From the NCBI GenBank assembly GCA_023414355.1, contig JAEZOB010000063.1, forward strand, positions 12,905 to 76,904: DNA of 64,000 nt, read 5' to 3'. Under the pieces are notes generated by a model that saw nothing but the letters and a program-made list of their open reading frames with translations, had not been told where the DNA came from and did not search any database. Shown one piece after another: positions 28,048-36,426 of the stretch (positions within the stretch are counted from its first letter, which is position 1; every line of letters begins with the position of its first letter). The translations under genes and the position numbers were made by a program. Origin of the DNA: Bacillota bacterium. GTDB lineage: Bacteria; Bacillota; Clostridia; Lachnospirales; Lachnospiraceae.

Positions 28048-28731
28048 TCAGCACTTTGGCAGGACCGCCCCGCCGGGGCCGTAGGGAATGATAAAGGTCG
28101 GGAGTCCGGCTGCATAAGGCGCGATGTCATACTCCTGAAAATAGACAACCATACCTTCCTTTGAAAGATAGAAATGATTCGCTTTGAAGTTCTCTTTCTT
28201 CAGTTTTTCATAATCAGCAAAAAACATGGCCTCTTCCCTGGTAATTCTGTACTCAATCTGTCTATCGATTACCTGTAAGACATATTCTCTGTAATTATTT
28301 TTATGGGGAAAGAATTCATTCATCTCCAGCCTCTTGCTTTTCTCCAGATTCCAGGTATCTGAATAACGAACCGTCAGCCCATGCGCGCCTCCTGCATATT
28401 CATACTGGTCAAAGTATAAGCTAATGAGGCAGTTCTGATTATATGTAACCGTAAAATCAACCACTGCTTCGAACTGACGAATAGGGAATTTATTTGCCAC
28501 AGAATATTCATATTCCACCATTGCCATCTGATATAAATTCATGATGTTGGATCTTTCATACATCACTGCCTTAGTTCTGTATAATGAATTCAGCTTACTC
28601 GCAATTGTCTGGTATGTATCTGATATGAACTTGGGATATTTTATCGTATATCGCATAATGTTATTGTTTTTATAATACATGTCCTGCTGTAAAACCTTTT
28701 CCCTGACAATGACGCGATACCCCTCCGACAA
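28048..28731 (-). CDS. DUF3298/DUF4163 domain protein (RsiV-like)
   Basis: 227 residues with no signal peptide or transmembrane helix. The N-terminal half resembles DUF4163 and the C-terminal half DUF3298, with the family phrases EYAGGAHG, a FF-P motif region near FFPHKN, and the terminal VYFQEYDIAPYAAG-x-PTF. Extracellular relatives bind lysozyme (RsiV); this form seems cytoplasmic. The start is TTG: GGAGGAG lies 6 bases before it, and the first ATG, at 28680, lacks a site. It ends 30 bases from repeat copy B. Confidence 0.75.
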   Translation of the reverse strand: MSEGYRVIVREKVLQQDMYYKNNNIMRYTIKYPKFISDTYQTIASKLNSLYRTKAVMYERSNIMNLYQMAMVEYEYSVANKFPIRQFEAVVDFTVTYNQNCLISLYFDQYEYAGGAHGLTVRYSDTWNLEKSKRLEMNEFFPHKNNYREYVLQVIDRQIEYRITREEAMFFADYEKLKKENFKANHFYLSKEGMVVYFQEYDIAPYAAGLPTFIIPYGPGGAVLPKC

Positions 28732-28850
28732 TCAGATCTCCTCCTTTATAGGATATCCTTTAGCATATCATATGCTTGATTGTCTTATGATATATCCGCA
28801 ATTTCATCTGCAGCTGCCGACAGTAGTAAAATAATGAACCAAATCTTTCG

Positions 28851-30938
28851 TTAACGTATCGGACACGCTCCTGATTCACAATCCTTATCCAGCAGTTCCT
28901 TCTCTTCAGCATCATCCATCAGAGCAAGCCTTTCGTAATCGATTGGTTTCACAAGCTTCATCCGACGCTCATAATCCTCTTCGGTAGTACACTCATAAGG
29001 AAGCAGGGGGTAGGTCTCCTCCATCAAGGGCAGGAAAGTGATGCCGACTACATAATCGAAATTCTCAAATAACCAGTGGGCAACCTCTTCCCACTCGTGC
29101 TCCCGGACATGTACTGTGATAGAGGTATTGTGGTCGGACCAATGCTTCATAGATAATTTGTATAATTCCAGCTGTTCGATCGCGCCTACTTCATACTTGG
29201 TCCTGCCTTGAGGTGCTTTAATCGGGAATTCAATTACCTTGACAGAACAGTCCTCATCCGTCTGACCATTCTCATTATAATAGGGGTAGCTGCCCTGTGC
29301 GGCGATCAACCGGAATAAAGGATCGGAGGCGGAAATACGGATTCTCCTGATGTAATAATCAGCGTGCGCATAATGAATGCCGGAGCTGACGCAGGGCAGC
29401 ATTGACAGACTGCCTTCCGGCTTAATGGTGGTCATCAGCCTCGGTGGTGTGATTCCAAGCTCTTCGCTGTAACGTCTTCCTTCTCTGTGAACTGTTTCCC
29501 TGAGCTCTGACAGAAGCACCGCAAGCTCCTCATAGCTCATTCCGGTCCTATTCAGCATGTCCATCATCCCCGTCAGGGAAACTCCTATGATACGATCCTC
29601 CTGCATCACCTTGTTCCACTCGGGTAGCTCTACCTCTACCAATGTCATTCTGATCGCAACCCGAGTAGAAAGTCTCAAAACTTCCTTTAACATATCCTTA
29701 TTTAGAACCGCTCCTTCCACAAAGGCTACCAGGTTATTTGTTGTCAGGTTGCAACATTGCTTGGACTGCAGTAGAATCTCTCCACAGGGATTACAACCGA
29801 GGAAGGAGGGTTTTCTGCGAAGAGCTTCTTTCCCATTGATAAACCCGGGCTCTCCATTGATTTTAATCGAATTGATTATCTGTCTGATCTGTTCTAAGGA
29901 AGGCTTATGCATATAAAGAACCGAATTGTTACTCATTTTTCTATGAGAAATCTCGGAATCCTCAATCCACTTGCCGTCCGCCACACGATAAATGTTCTGC
30001 TTCGCGCGGATTACCTCTTCATCCTCCTCATCACAGATCACCATCATAGCACTGCGCCTTACCCCTCCAGAGACGACATTCTCAGAGATAATGGTCGCCA
30101 CATCCAGGATATCAATGGTTCGCAGCTTATGATCTTCTCTTCTTAAAAAGACGCGATTCATCTTTTCAAACATCCGCTTGATGGATTTATGGCCGGAAGC
30201 TCTTCCTCCGAATCTCTTAAGCCGTTCACCCTCCGGACGTACATAGCTATAATCGATGTCCAAGCTTTGAATACCTTGATATTGCTCTTCTGAAACAATC
30301 TTAAAATAAGTCTCAAGAGCCTCACACCAGCCCTCTTTGCTGTCACCAACCTTGATCGCAGCCTTCGACTTATCACTTAAATCCAAAATTAATTTGGAAT
30401 GCTCCATCTCCTCTTCGGAGGTGGTATCGCGAACTGTACCGTCATAGATACCGGCAAGCTTTATATGCCTGATCTCAGGCAGACAAGCGATCTGTTCCTT
30501 GTTGATACGGATTCCTACTCCGCTACCCACCATAAGAAGGTAAAACACGTCGACCAGGTCACTCATTTTCTCAATATTCGTAAAAGAACAATTATAGTTA
30601 GACAGCGGATACTTCTTCACAATTTCAGTCCCACCCATATATAAGGTTCTTCCTGAGGGAAAGGTCCGCAGATGAAAAAGCTCATCAAACAGCTGTTCAG
30701 CTTCTTTCTTCTCCTCCTCCATATTCACGACAATACCTTGTTTCTCTTTATAATCAATCCCAAGACCGACATTATATAAAACTGTTCTTAGTACCGTCTC
30801 AAACCAGGTCTCTCTTCTTCTTTGTTCTTCCATATATCTGGAATAAGTCCTAAGATAGACAAATTCTCCGATATGACTTAAGGGTGTGTCTAAATTGATG
30901 TATTGATCTATAAATTCCTTTGATAATAATTCTTTCAT
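28851..30938 (-). CDS. nrdJ: Adenosylcobalamin-dependent (class II) ribonucleotide reductase
   Basis: About 695 residues, closest in pattern to the monomeric Lactobacillus leichmannii enzyme, which makes dNTPs from NTPs using coenzyme B12. Cys in LSNYNCSF (about residue 117) is the first redox-active Cys, FLGCNPCGEI carries the radical Cys and the catalytic Glu, and the C-terminal DCESGACP pair is the reductant shuttle, so all key residues are present. The ATG at 30938 has GGAGGT 5 bases upstream; the ORF runs to 30989 without a better site. The upstream promoter carries two NrdR boxes. The predicted regulator is NrdR, which is not encoded in this window. Confidence 0.93.
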   Translation of the reverse strand: MKELLSKEFIDQYINLDTPLSHIGEFVYLRTYSRYMEEQRRRETWFETVLRTVLYNVGLGIDYKEKQGIVVNMEEEKKEAEQLFDELFHLRTFPSGRTLYMGGTEIVKKYPLSNYNCSFTNIEKMSDLVDVFYLLMVGSGVGIRINKEQIACLPEIRHIKLAGIYDGTVRDTTSEEEMEHSKLILDLSDKSKAAIKVGDSKEGWCEALETYFKIVSEEQYQGIQSLDIDYSYVRPEGERLKRFGGRASGHKSIKRMFEKMNRVFLRREDHKLRTIDILDVATIISENVVSGGVRRSAMMVICDEEDEEVIRAKQNIYRVADGKWIEDSEISHRKMSNNSVLYMHKPSLEQIRQIINSIKINGEPGFINGKEALRRKPSFLGCNPCGEILLQSKQCCNLTTNNLVAFVEGAVLNKDMLKEVLRLSTRVAIRMTLVEVELPEWNKVMQEDRIIGVSLTGMMDMLNRTGMSYEELAVLLSELRETVHREGRRYSEELGITPPRLMTTIKPEGSLSMLPCVSSGIHYAHADYYIRRIRISASDPLFRLIAAQGSYPYYNENGQTDEDCSVKVIEFPIKAPQGRTKYEVGAIEQLELYKLSMKHWSDHNTSITVHVREHEWEEVAHWLFENFDYVVGITFLPLMEETYPLLPYECTTEEDYERRMKLVKPIDYERLALMDDAEEKELLDKDCESGACPIR

Positions 30939-31052
30939 AAGTACCTCCATCTCTTTCTCAGTATATCCAGCAAGTCTGCACTTCATCACGGATGCTTTCT
31001 TACAGGAATTCTATGTGATCACGGGAACCATGGTTTCCGAAAATATTCATCT

Positions 31053-31068
31053 GCACAACATATTGTAT
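31053..31068 (-). promoter_or_regulatory. NrdR box 1 of the nrdJ promoter
   Basis: Reads ATACAATATGTTGTGC on the minus strand, close to the NrdR consensus ACACWATATATWGTGT. It begins just downstream of the -10 element. The second box begins exactly 31 bases away, about three helical turns, as usual for paired NrdR sites. Confidence 0.75.
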
Positions 31069-31072
31069 CTTC

Positions 31073-31101
31073 ATTATACATATGCACAATATATGTGTCA
31101 A
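31073..31101 (-). promoter_or_regulatory. nrdJ promoter, consensus SigA type
   Basis: On the minus strand TTGACA (31101-31096), 17 bases, TATAAT (31078-31073): both boxes match the consensus exactly. The spacer is filled by the second NrdR box, so repressor binding would block polymerase directly. Confidence 0.85.
31084..31099 (-). promoter_or_regulatory. NrdR box 2 of the nrdJ promoter
   Basis: Reads GACACATATATTGTGC on the minus strand. The right half matches the NrdR consensus well and the left half is shifted by a base. It overlaps the -35 element and the spacer. Confidence 0.65.
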
Positions 31102-31202
31102 TAATCTCATTTTACGGAAATTTATAGAGAAGGATAATTGTCACTCTTTATCGAAAAAAAGCATATATAATTAGTGAACCTATTGTAAGGGAGTGTATTC
31201 AT

Positions 31203-31505
31203 TTGCCAGAAATATTCCTGCTCTATATCGCTATCGTTATCGCTTTCTTTTTGCTTGGAATGATCCTAGGATATATCATAAATCCCAAAAAGAGAGCAAA
31301 AAAACTAAAAGAAAAACCTCTGTCAGAAACAGTTAAGGATAAACCCGAGGAAAATCAGGAGCTCGGACAGGAGCAGAGTGAAAATGAGCCGGATCTGAGA
31401 GATAGCTTAAATCAGAGTGAACAAAGATATGGTTACTATAATTATAATAATTACGGGAATAGTTATTATGGTCAAAACGGAAGAAACCGGACCAATCCAC
31501 GGTAA
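31203..31505 (+). CDS. Small single-pass membrane protein, function unknown
   Basis: 100 residues. One transmembrane helix covers about residues 3-26, followed by a Lys-rich stop-transfer (NPKKRAKKLKEK), an acidic Glu-rich stretch and a Tyr/Asn/Gly-rich end. This gives a short outside N-terminus and a cytoplasmic disordered tail. Start is TTG with AAGGGAG before it. No named family recognised. It is followed by a strong terminator, and is divergent from nrdJ. Confidence 0.65.
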   Translation: MPEIFLLYIAIVIAFFLLGMILGYIINPKKRAKKLKEKPLSETVKDKPEENQELGQEQSENEPDLRDSLNQSEQRYGYYNYNNYGNSYYGQNGRNRTNPR

Positions 31506-31582
31506 GACATAGTAATAAGGTGGTTTATTACTCGCGAGTATTATCACTAATGTGGTCCTTCTATTTCGGACATATAACGTAC

Positions 31583-31617
31583 AAAATGGGGTTTCTGCGA
31601 AGCAGTAACCCCATTTT
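31583..31617 (+). terminator. Terminator after the small membrane protein gene
   Basis: AAAATGGGGTT and AACCCCATTTT make a perfect 11-bp stem with a 13-base loop. Confidence 0.85.
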
Positions 31618-31704
31618 CTAAGCATATAGATATTCTTCCAAAACAGACAGCAGAGTATAATTAACCCTTAGGCACGTTATCAATACTATGATTAGTCAAC
31701 CTTG

Positions 31705-32331
31705 TTAACGATAATTATTTAAGTATTCTTGAAGCTTTTCTACATATTTTCCGACATGAACACCATCTACAAGTGCATGATTCACCTGAACCGAATAAGG
31801 CAACAGAACCCGGTCTCCCTGACGGTAGTATTTTCCCCAGGAGATACGAGGTACCGAATCATCCTTACGCATATTTATGGTATGAGACAGATGCGTAAAA
31901 GAAATCCACGGAATGCAGGTTATATAAATCAGATCATCCCGCATCATTTCTTCAAAGGGAAGGTATTTCTTCTGCTGTTCTGATTTTTCCTTAGCCTTTT
32001 TGACAAAGTCCTCCATCGTCGCTTCCAGTTCCACTGTAACGAACTTGAATAATTCCGAACCCTGGGTAAGGTCTGTAAAGGAAGGATGCAGCACGTCATG
32101 CACCACTACCTCTTCCCCCCGAATCCGGTGTCTGAATTCCTCCACCTCATTGGCTGCTGCCATAGCTGCATAAATCATAGCATAATAGAAAGGTAGTTTC
32201 TTAGCCTTCGTCTTTTCCAAAAAATTTGTAACATCTACATCCATGCAGATATTATATTGGGGATAGTCCATCGCATGAAAAAATCTGTAATGCTCAGCAC
32301 GTTCCCAGGTTGCCATATCAATTGTCCTCAT
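31705..32331 (-). CDS. Chloramphenicol acetyltransferase-like protein
   Basis: 208 residues, PF00302-type fold, about the usual CAT length. The catalytic region VNHALVDGVHVGKY carries the HxxxDG core (NHALVDG instead of HHAxxDG), so the first His of the canonical pair is Asn while the catalytic second His is kept. The N-terminus has the conserved MATWERAEHYRFF pattern. Members include true resistance enzymes and many housekeeping homologues, so drug resistance cannot be assumed. It overlaps the 5'-nucleotidase gene by 14 bases and is probably translated with it. Confidence 0.8.
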   Translation of the reverse strand: MRTIDMATWERAEHYRFFHAMDYPQYNICMDVDVTNFLEKTKAKKLPFYYAMIYAAMAAANEVEEFRHRIRGEEVVVHDVLHPSFTDLTQGSELFKFVTVELEATMEDFVKKAKEKSEQQKKYLPFEEMMRDDLIYITCIPWISFTHLSHTINMRKDDSVPRISWGKYYRQGDRVLLPYSVQVNHALVDGVHVGKYVEKLQEYLNNYR

Positions 32332-33241
32332 ATTGTTTTCCCTTCTCTGATATCATTGAATCTGATTTATACGGCACCCTGCCTGAGGGGATTGCCGTTG
32401 ATGCTGGTCTGACATGAGTGTCTTGATCATCAAAAAAGATATGTGCATTGAAAGCCTTCAGTATCTCCTTCTTCTCAACACCACCGAGAAAGAATGCCTC
32501 ATCAATGTTCACACCCCATTGTCTGAGCGTCAGTATCACCCGTTTATGGGCTGGATTATTCCGTGCCGTGATGATTGCAATACGAAGCATATGCGGATAC
32601 TGCTCCTTTATCGTGGAAAGTGTTCGAAGCAGTCTGGCAAAGGGACCATCCGGCAGTGCCTTCTGGGCATTTACCTTTTCATGCTCTAAAAAGGCTTCTA
32701 ATCCCTCCCTTTGATAAATGGCCTCCGATTCCTCGGAGAAAATCACCGCATCTCCGTCAAAGGCAATCCTAATCTCATTATCATCCGGAGTATAATCCTT
32801 CGGAACCTCATATAACAGAGCGGCAGCTATCCCTGCATCGATTGCTTCCTGAACATCCTGTTCATTCTTAGAAAGGAACAGATCTACGTCGAAAGCCTTT
32901 AAGTATCTTGCCATACTTTCTCCGCCGCTAAAGCCGGCCCGCTCAATTCCGAGTCCAAGACGTTCGATGGAATTAAAGACACGGAGACCGGTCTCCGGAC
33001 TGTTTCTGGACATGACTATCACTTCAATAATATTTGATTTGAATTTATCATTCAGGCTTAACAATGCTTTAATCAGTGAATATGCCGTCCCCGGTTTCAG
33101 AAGCTCTTCCTCATGCTCGATTTCATAACGGGTATATTCCTCCAGACCCTGGTCTGTAAAAATACTATTTTCATACTCCAGATCAAATAATGCTCTGGAG
33201 GAAATTCCAATTACTAGTTTATCATTTAATTGATATGCCAT
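32318..33241 (-). CDS. Cytosolic 5'-nucleotidase, NT5C1-like
   Basis: About 307 residues, PF06189-type. Conserved features: IGISSRALFDLEYENSIF at the N-terminus, the IVMSRNSPETG nucleotide-recognition segment, the acidic IAFDGDAVIFSEESE loop carrying the DxD-type catalytic Asp residues, and HIFFDDQDTHV near the end. It would remove phosphate from AMP-like nucleotides. GGAGGA sits 7 bases before the ATG at 33241 and directly before an alternative ATG at 33247, so the later one is preferred. The stop overlaps the start of the CAT-like gene. Confidence 0.88.
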   Translation of the reverse strand: MAYQLNDKLVIGISSRALFDLEYENSIFTDQGLEEYTRYEIEHEEELLKPGTAYSLIKALLSLNDKFKSNIIEVIVMSRNSPETGLRVFNSIERLGLGIERAGFSGGESMARYLKAFDVDLFLSKNEQDVQEAIDAGIAAALLYEVPKDYTPDDNEIRIAFDGDAVIFSEESEAIYQREGLEAFLEHEKVNAQKALPDGPFARLLRTLSTIKEQYPHMLRIAIITARNNPAHKRVILTLRQWGVNIDEAFFLGGVEKKEILKAFNAHIFFDDQDTHVRPASTAIPSGRVPYKSDSMISEKGKQYEDN

Positions 33242-33313
33242 CGCCATTCCTCCTTATAATCAGATCAGCTGTCACTGCTTCCTGATTATATTGTATCAGA
33301 CATATCCTCCAAA

Positions 33314-33363
33314 CAATGTCATGCTTTTTGACTTTGTTTACAATGTCATGCTTTTTGACTTTG
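33314..33363. repeat. 27-bp tandem repeat, two copies
   Basis: CAATGTCATGCTTTTTGACT begins copies at 33314 and 33341, with a partial third at 33367. It is in the gap between the cupin and nucleotidase genes. Confidence 0.7.
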
Positions 33364-33428
33364 ACTAAATGTCATCCCTCAAGCTTTCATTTTATCCGGT
33401 TTAACCTAATGTAATGATATTCAGATAA

Positions 33429-33758
33429 CTAATCTACGATAAATAGAAGTGCTCCCGTCTCGGTTTTGGACCTATGGGGTGCTGTATCATCTGCGACCTG
33501 ATAGCTTGTTCCGGGCTTCAGGATAAATTCCCGTCCATCATCAAGTTCCGTAACCAATTCACCGTCGAGCACAAAGAGAACATGTCCCTTAGCACACCAG
33601 TGATCCGCCATGTAGCCCGGCGTATATTCGACTATCCGCACTCTGACATTCCCCTCCTGGTAAGTCCGCCAACGTGCTTCTCCGGTAATTCCCGGATGGA
33701 TGGTAGGAATGATATCGTTCCAATTTATTGTCCCAAATGGCACACTTTGAATAGTCAT
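33429..33758 (-). CDS. DHCW-type cupin protein
   Basis: 109 residues. A single cupin barrel with the HxH-like segment YMADHWCAKGHVLFVLDGEL and a second motif FILKPGTSYQVADDTAPH. It matches the DHCW-motif cupin group, here with DHWC in place of DHCW. These bind a metal and a small ligand; no reaction is established. AGGGGGAATTAGAG precedes the ATG. It appears to be a single-gene transcript. Confidence 0.8.
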   Translation of the reverse strand: MTIQSVPFGTINWNDIIPTIHPGITGEARWRTYQEGNVRVRIVEYTPGYMADHWCAKGHVLFVLDGELVTELDDGREFILKPGTSYQVADDTAPHRSKTETGALLFIVD

Positions 33759-33943
33759 CTCTAATTCCCCCTGTTATGTATTTTTTCCAGATTTCACTAT
33801 GCTTGACACATATCATAGCACAAGAAGAGAGTAAAATACAGTATCGTAAGAAATTTTTAATGATTATCGTATATTATCTTGTAGACAGAATGTGTCGCGT
33901 GTATTAAATTAAGTTACATATAATAATTGGGAGGAAAATCTAT

Positions 33944-34873
33944 ATGACAAATTTAAGTTTACCGGAGAACCATCATTTCCGGGCCTTGGAATACATCACC
34001 AAAGAGGAGTATGATCAGGTTAAGCATTTAATGGAGCTATGCTGCGAACAAGATCGCATCAATCTTAAGCTGGAGTTGGATTTCAAGCTGCATCTTACTT
34101 CCATCGCAGACCGGAATGCAACTAAGGTTTCTTCTGATCAAAATGAATTCTTATATTATGTGGGTGAGAAATTAGTATCCTATCTCGGAATATGCTGTTT
34201 TGACGGTGTTACCGGAGAAATTACCGGAATGACCCACCCGGATTTCAGAGGACAAGGTATCTTTACCCGATTGCTGGAGCTTGCAAGAAAAGAATGCGAA
34301 CACCGTACCTTCACCAAGCTTTTATTTCTGACAGACGGTGACTCAGAAACAGGAATGGACTATGTCAAAACAGCAGCTCTGCCCTACGAGCATTCCGAAT
34401 ACCGTATGAAGCGGCTTTCGGCTCCATCCTCTCCCGGTTCTGAGGCTCCTGCTGTCACACTTCGTCCGGCCCGCGAGGAGGATGAACCGGAGATCGCACG
34501 GATGAATCACCGTATTTTCAATGATTCCGAGATGAATGAGCATACCGGTGAACCGCTCATCAAACCCCTGGATGAGGACCCAGAGAATTATAAAACCTAT
34601 ATAATAGAGCATTCAGGCACCTTGATTGGAAAGATCAATGTGGAATATTATGATAATTATGCCTTTATCAGCGGTTTCGGCATTAAGCCCGAACATCGCG
34701 GCAAAGGCTATGGACGTAACGCCCTAAATGCTACTCTCAAAATGATTGAGGATATGAAGATCGAGACAATTGAGCTTGACGTCGTATGTACCAACAAACA
34801 AGCTCTGCCTCTCTATCAATCCTGTGGTTTTGAGGAAATGAGTGTCATGAATTATTACTCTCTTTCGGATTGA
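33944..34873 (+). CDS. Tandem GNAT acetyltransferase
   Basis: 309 residues with two GNAT domains. The first (about 15-150) is degenerate with GMTHPDFRGQGIFTRLLELA as its acetyl-CoA loop; the second (about 170-309) has a good loop, IKPEHRGKGYGRNALNATLK, and the family C-terminal strand LPLYQSCGFEE. N-acetylation of a small molecule or protein is likely, substrate unknown. GGGAGGAAAA precedes the ATG. A hairpin repeat lies directly downstream. Confidence 0.85.
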   Translation: MTNLSLPENHHFRALEYITKEEYDQVKHLMELCCEQDRINLKLELDFKLHLTSIADRNATKVSSDQNEFLYYVGEKLVSYLGICCFDGVTGEITGMTHPDFRGQGIFTRLLELARKECEHRTFTKLLFLTDGDSETGMDYVKTAALPYEHSEYRMKRLSAPSSPGSEAPAVTLRPAREEDEPEIARMNHRIFNDSEMNEHTGEPLIKPLDEDPENYKTYIIEHSGTLIGKINVEYYDNYAFISGFGIKPEHRGKGYGRNALNATLKMIEDMKIETIELDVVCTNKQALPLYQSCGFEEMSVMNYYSLSD

Positions 34874-34930
34874 TAAGATCATAGTTTAACAGGCTACCAT
34901 CCGTGCATCGCATCACAATAGCGTCAAACT

Positions 34931-35016
34931 GAAAACGAAAAGACTAGTTCCCCATAGGATCCTGATAGCGCGTTTACGAGCTTATCCGGTATGGGAAGAC
35001 TAGTCCTTTTACTTTC
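34931..35016. repeat. Short modular hairpin element, copy D
   Basis: An 86-bp palindrome between convergent genes. AAAAGACTAGTTCCCCAT pairs with ATGGGAAGACTAGTCCTTTT. The loop region carries CCTGATAGC, GTTTACGAG and CTTATCC, the reverse complement of which resembles the extra block of copy B (both contain GCTCGTAAAC). The outer AAAGGACTAG word is shared with copy A (6096-6105). Confidence 0.7.
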
Positions 35017-35124
35017 ATAACTCTTTAAGCTGCCCTGAATAACATTTAAACTTAAGGAAGCTCATAACATTCATAAGCAGGTTTTTATTTATTCCAGAAG
35101 GTTTTTATGTATTCCAGAAGCTCT

Positions 35125-36426
35125 TTAAATCCCTGCTACAGTGCAGTTCATGATCTTCACCATCTGGGGTCCTTCAAAATCGTTGTCCTTCTGAAGCTCC
35201 TTCGAGAGATAAAGCTCCTGCTGAAGTTCATTGAGATTACCGGTAATTGACCCGCCGGTTACAGGGATGCTCTTCTCCCCGTCATAATACCAGGCAAGGC
35301 GGATCTCCCCTCCGAAATCTCCTGTTACCTCATCCATCGAAAAATCAGAAAAGGCTGCTGCCATAAGATATGGTTCTGCTTGAAGCTCCTTCGCTGTCCT
35401 GCTTCCTCCCTCAACAACCATATTGCCGATGGAACCTGTTGTCTCCACACCCAGGTAATAGCCATACCTACAGTCTGCCGAATACTGCTTTAATACACCA
35501 TTCTCTATAATTCTCACCGACGCAAGTGCAAAGCCGTCTTCATCAAAGACAGCAGAGGCGGTAGAATTACTGATCAAGGGATCCAGAGTGATTGTAATAA
35601 GGTCTCCCTTTACCTTCTCTCCCTGCAGTTTGTCACCTGTCTTCCAGGTGGAATACTGATTATAAACAGCAGATGCTTTGCTCATAAAACCATAATAGGA
35701 GAAAAGCTCTTTTACTGCATTGCGAGTGAAGATGACAGGGAAGGTCTTAAGGGCCGGTGTGGGCCGGGCAATCGCCTTTTCCCTGCAGATTTCAATCATA
35801 TTCTTCACCTCAGAAGCCAGAAGCTCTGCGTCAAAATCAGAACAATTAATGCAGCGGTATAGCTCGATTTCTTCGCCCTCTTCCTTCCAGGTCGTAATAA
35901 ATTCAACCATACCTTTATAGTTTACGGAACTGACATCCACTCCCTCAGAATTGACTACCCGCGTCTCAAGCTTTTCGAGAAAAATCTCACAGGAGTTGAT
36001 GCCTCCCTTTTCATAAACATCATTTTTGTATACAGCTCTGGCAATCTCATTCATCCAGTATGAGAAGCTTTCCTGAGCGAACTTACTTTCCGGCAGTTCC
36101 CGATCTGTAGTCTGCGGCTTAACCATCGGGTAATAAGGGTTCTTCACGTAACGAGCTGCGAACGCTGCTTCTTCAATCGCTTTTTTCATCTCTTCCTCTG
36201 TCATCGTAGGATGCAGGAAGGTTGATGAAGAACCTGTAAGCTTTTTGCCGTTCTCCTCGAAATCAATGTATACCGTCGCTTTATAATGAAGCACATCCTT
36301 TGCCCGGTCCATATCCACGTTCTTCTTCACAAAGAACAGCTCATTGGAATGAACCCTAGTCTCACATATCTTGTAATCGGTAATATCCTTCTGTTCTGAT
36401 ATTAGCTTTTTGATCTGTTCCAGCAT
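35125..36426 (-). CDS. tldE: TldE/PmbA-like partner of the TldD protease
   Basis: 433 residues, TldD/PmbA fold without the HExxxH metal motif, so this is the TldE-type subunit of the heterodimer. Conserved pieces include LISNSTASAVFDEDGFA, GNMVVEGG and SIPVTGGSITGNL near the end. In Escherichia coli the TldD/E complex degrades peptides such as CcdA and processes microcin and lasso-type precursors; no such precursor gene was seen nearby. The ATG overlaps the tldD stop by one base (TAATG), indicating translational coupling. Confidence 0.88.
   Translation of the reverse strand: MLEQIKKLISEQKDITDYKICETRVHSNELFFVKKNVDMDRAKDVLHYKATVYIDFEENGKKLTGSSSTFLHPTMTEEEMKKAIEEAAFAARYVKNPYYPMVKPQTTDRELPESKFAQESFSYWMNEIARAVYKNDVYEKGGINSCEIFLEKLETRVVNSEGVDVSSVNYKGMVEFITTWKEEGEEIELYRCINCSDFDAELLASEVKNMIEICREKAIARPTPALKTFPVIFTRNAVKELFSYYGFMSKASAVYNQYSTWKTGDKLQGEKVKGDLITITLDPLISNSTASAVFDEDGFALASVRIIENGVLKQYSADCRYGYYLGVETTGSIGNMVVEGGSRTAKELQAEPYLMAAAFSDFSMDEVTGDFGGEIRLAWYYDGEKSIPVTGGSITGNLNELQQELYLSKELQKDNDFEGPQMVKIMNCTVAGI

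Noticed and set aside
30939..31052. Cobalamin riboswitch ahead of nrdJ
   Set aside because: No B12-box-like sequence was seen; the NrdR boxes account for the promoter region.
31705..32331. Chloramphenicol resistance gene
   Set aside because: The fold is CAT-like but the His pair is not canonical and it is coupled to a nucleotidase gene, so resistance is not supported.
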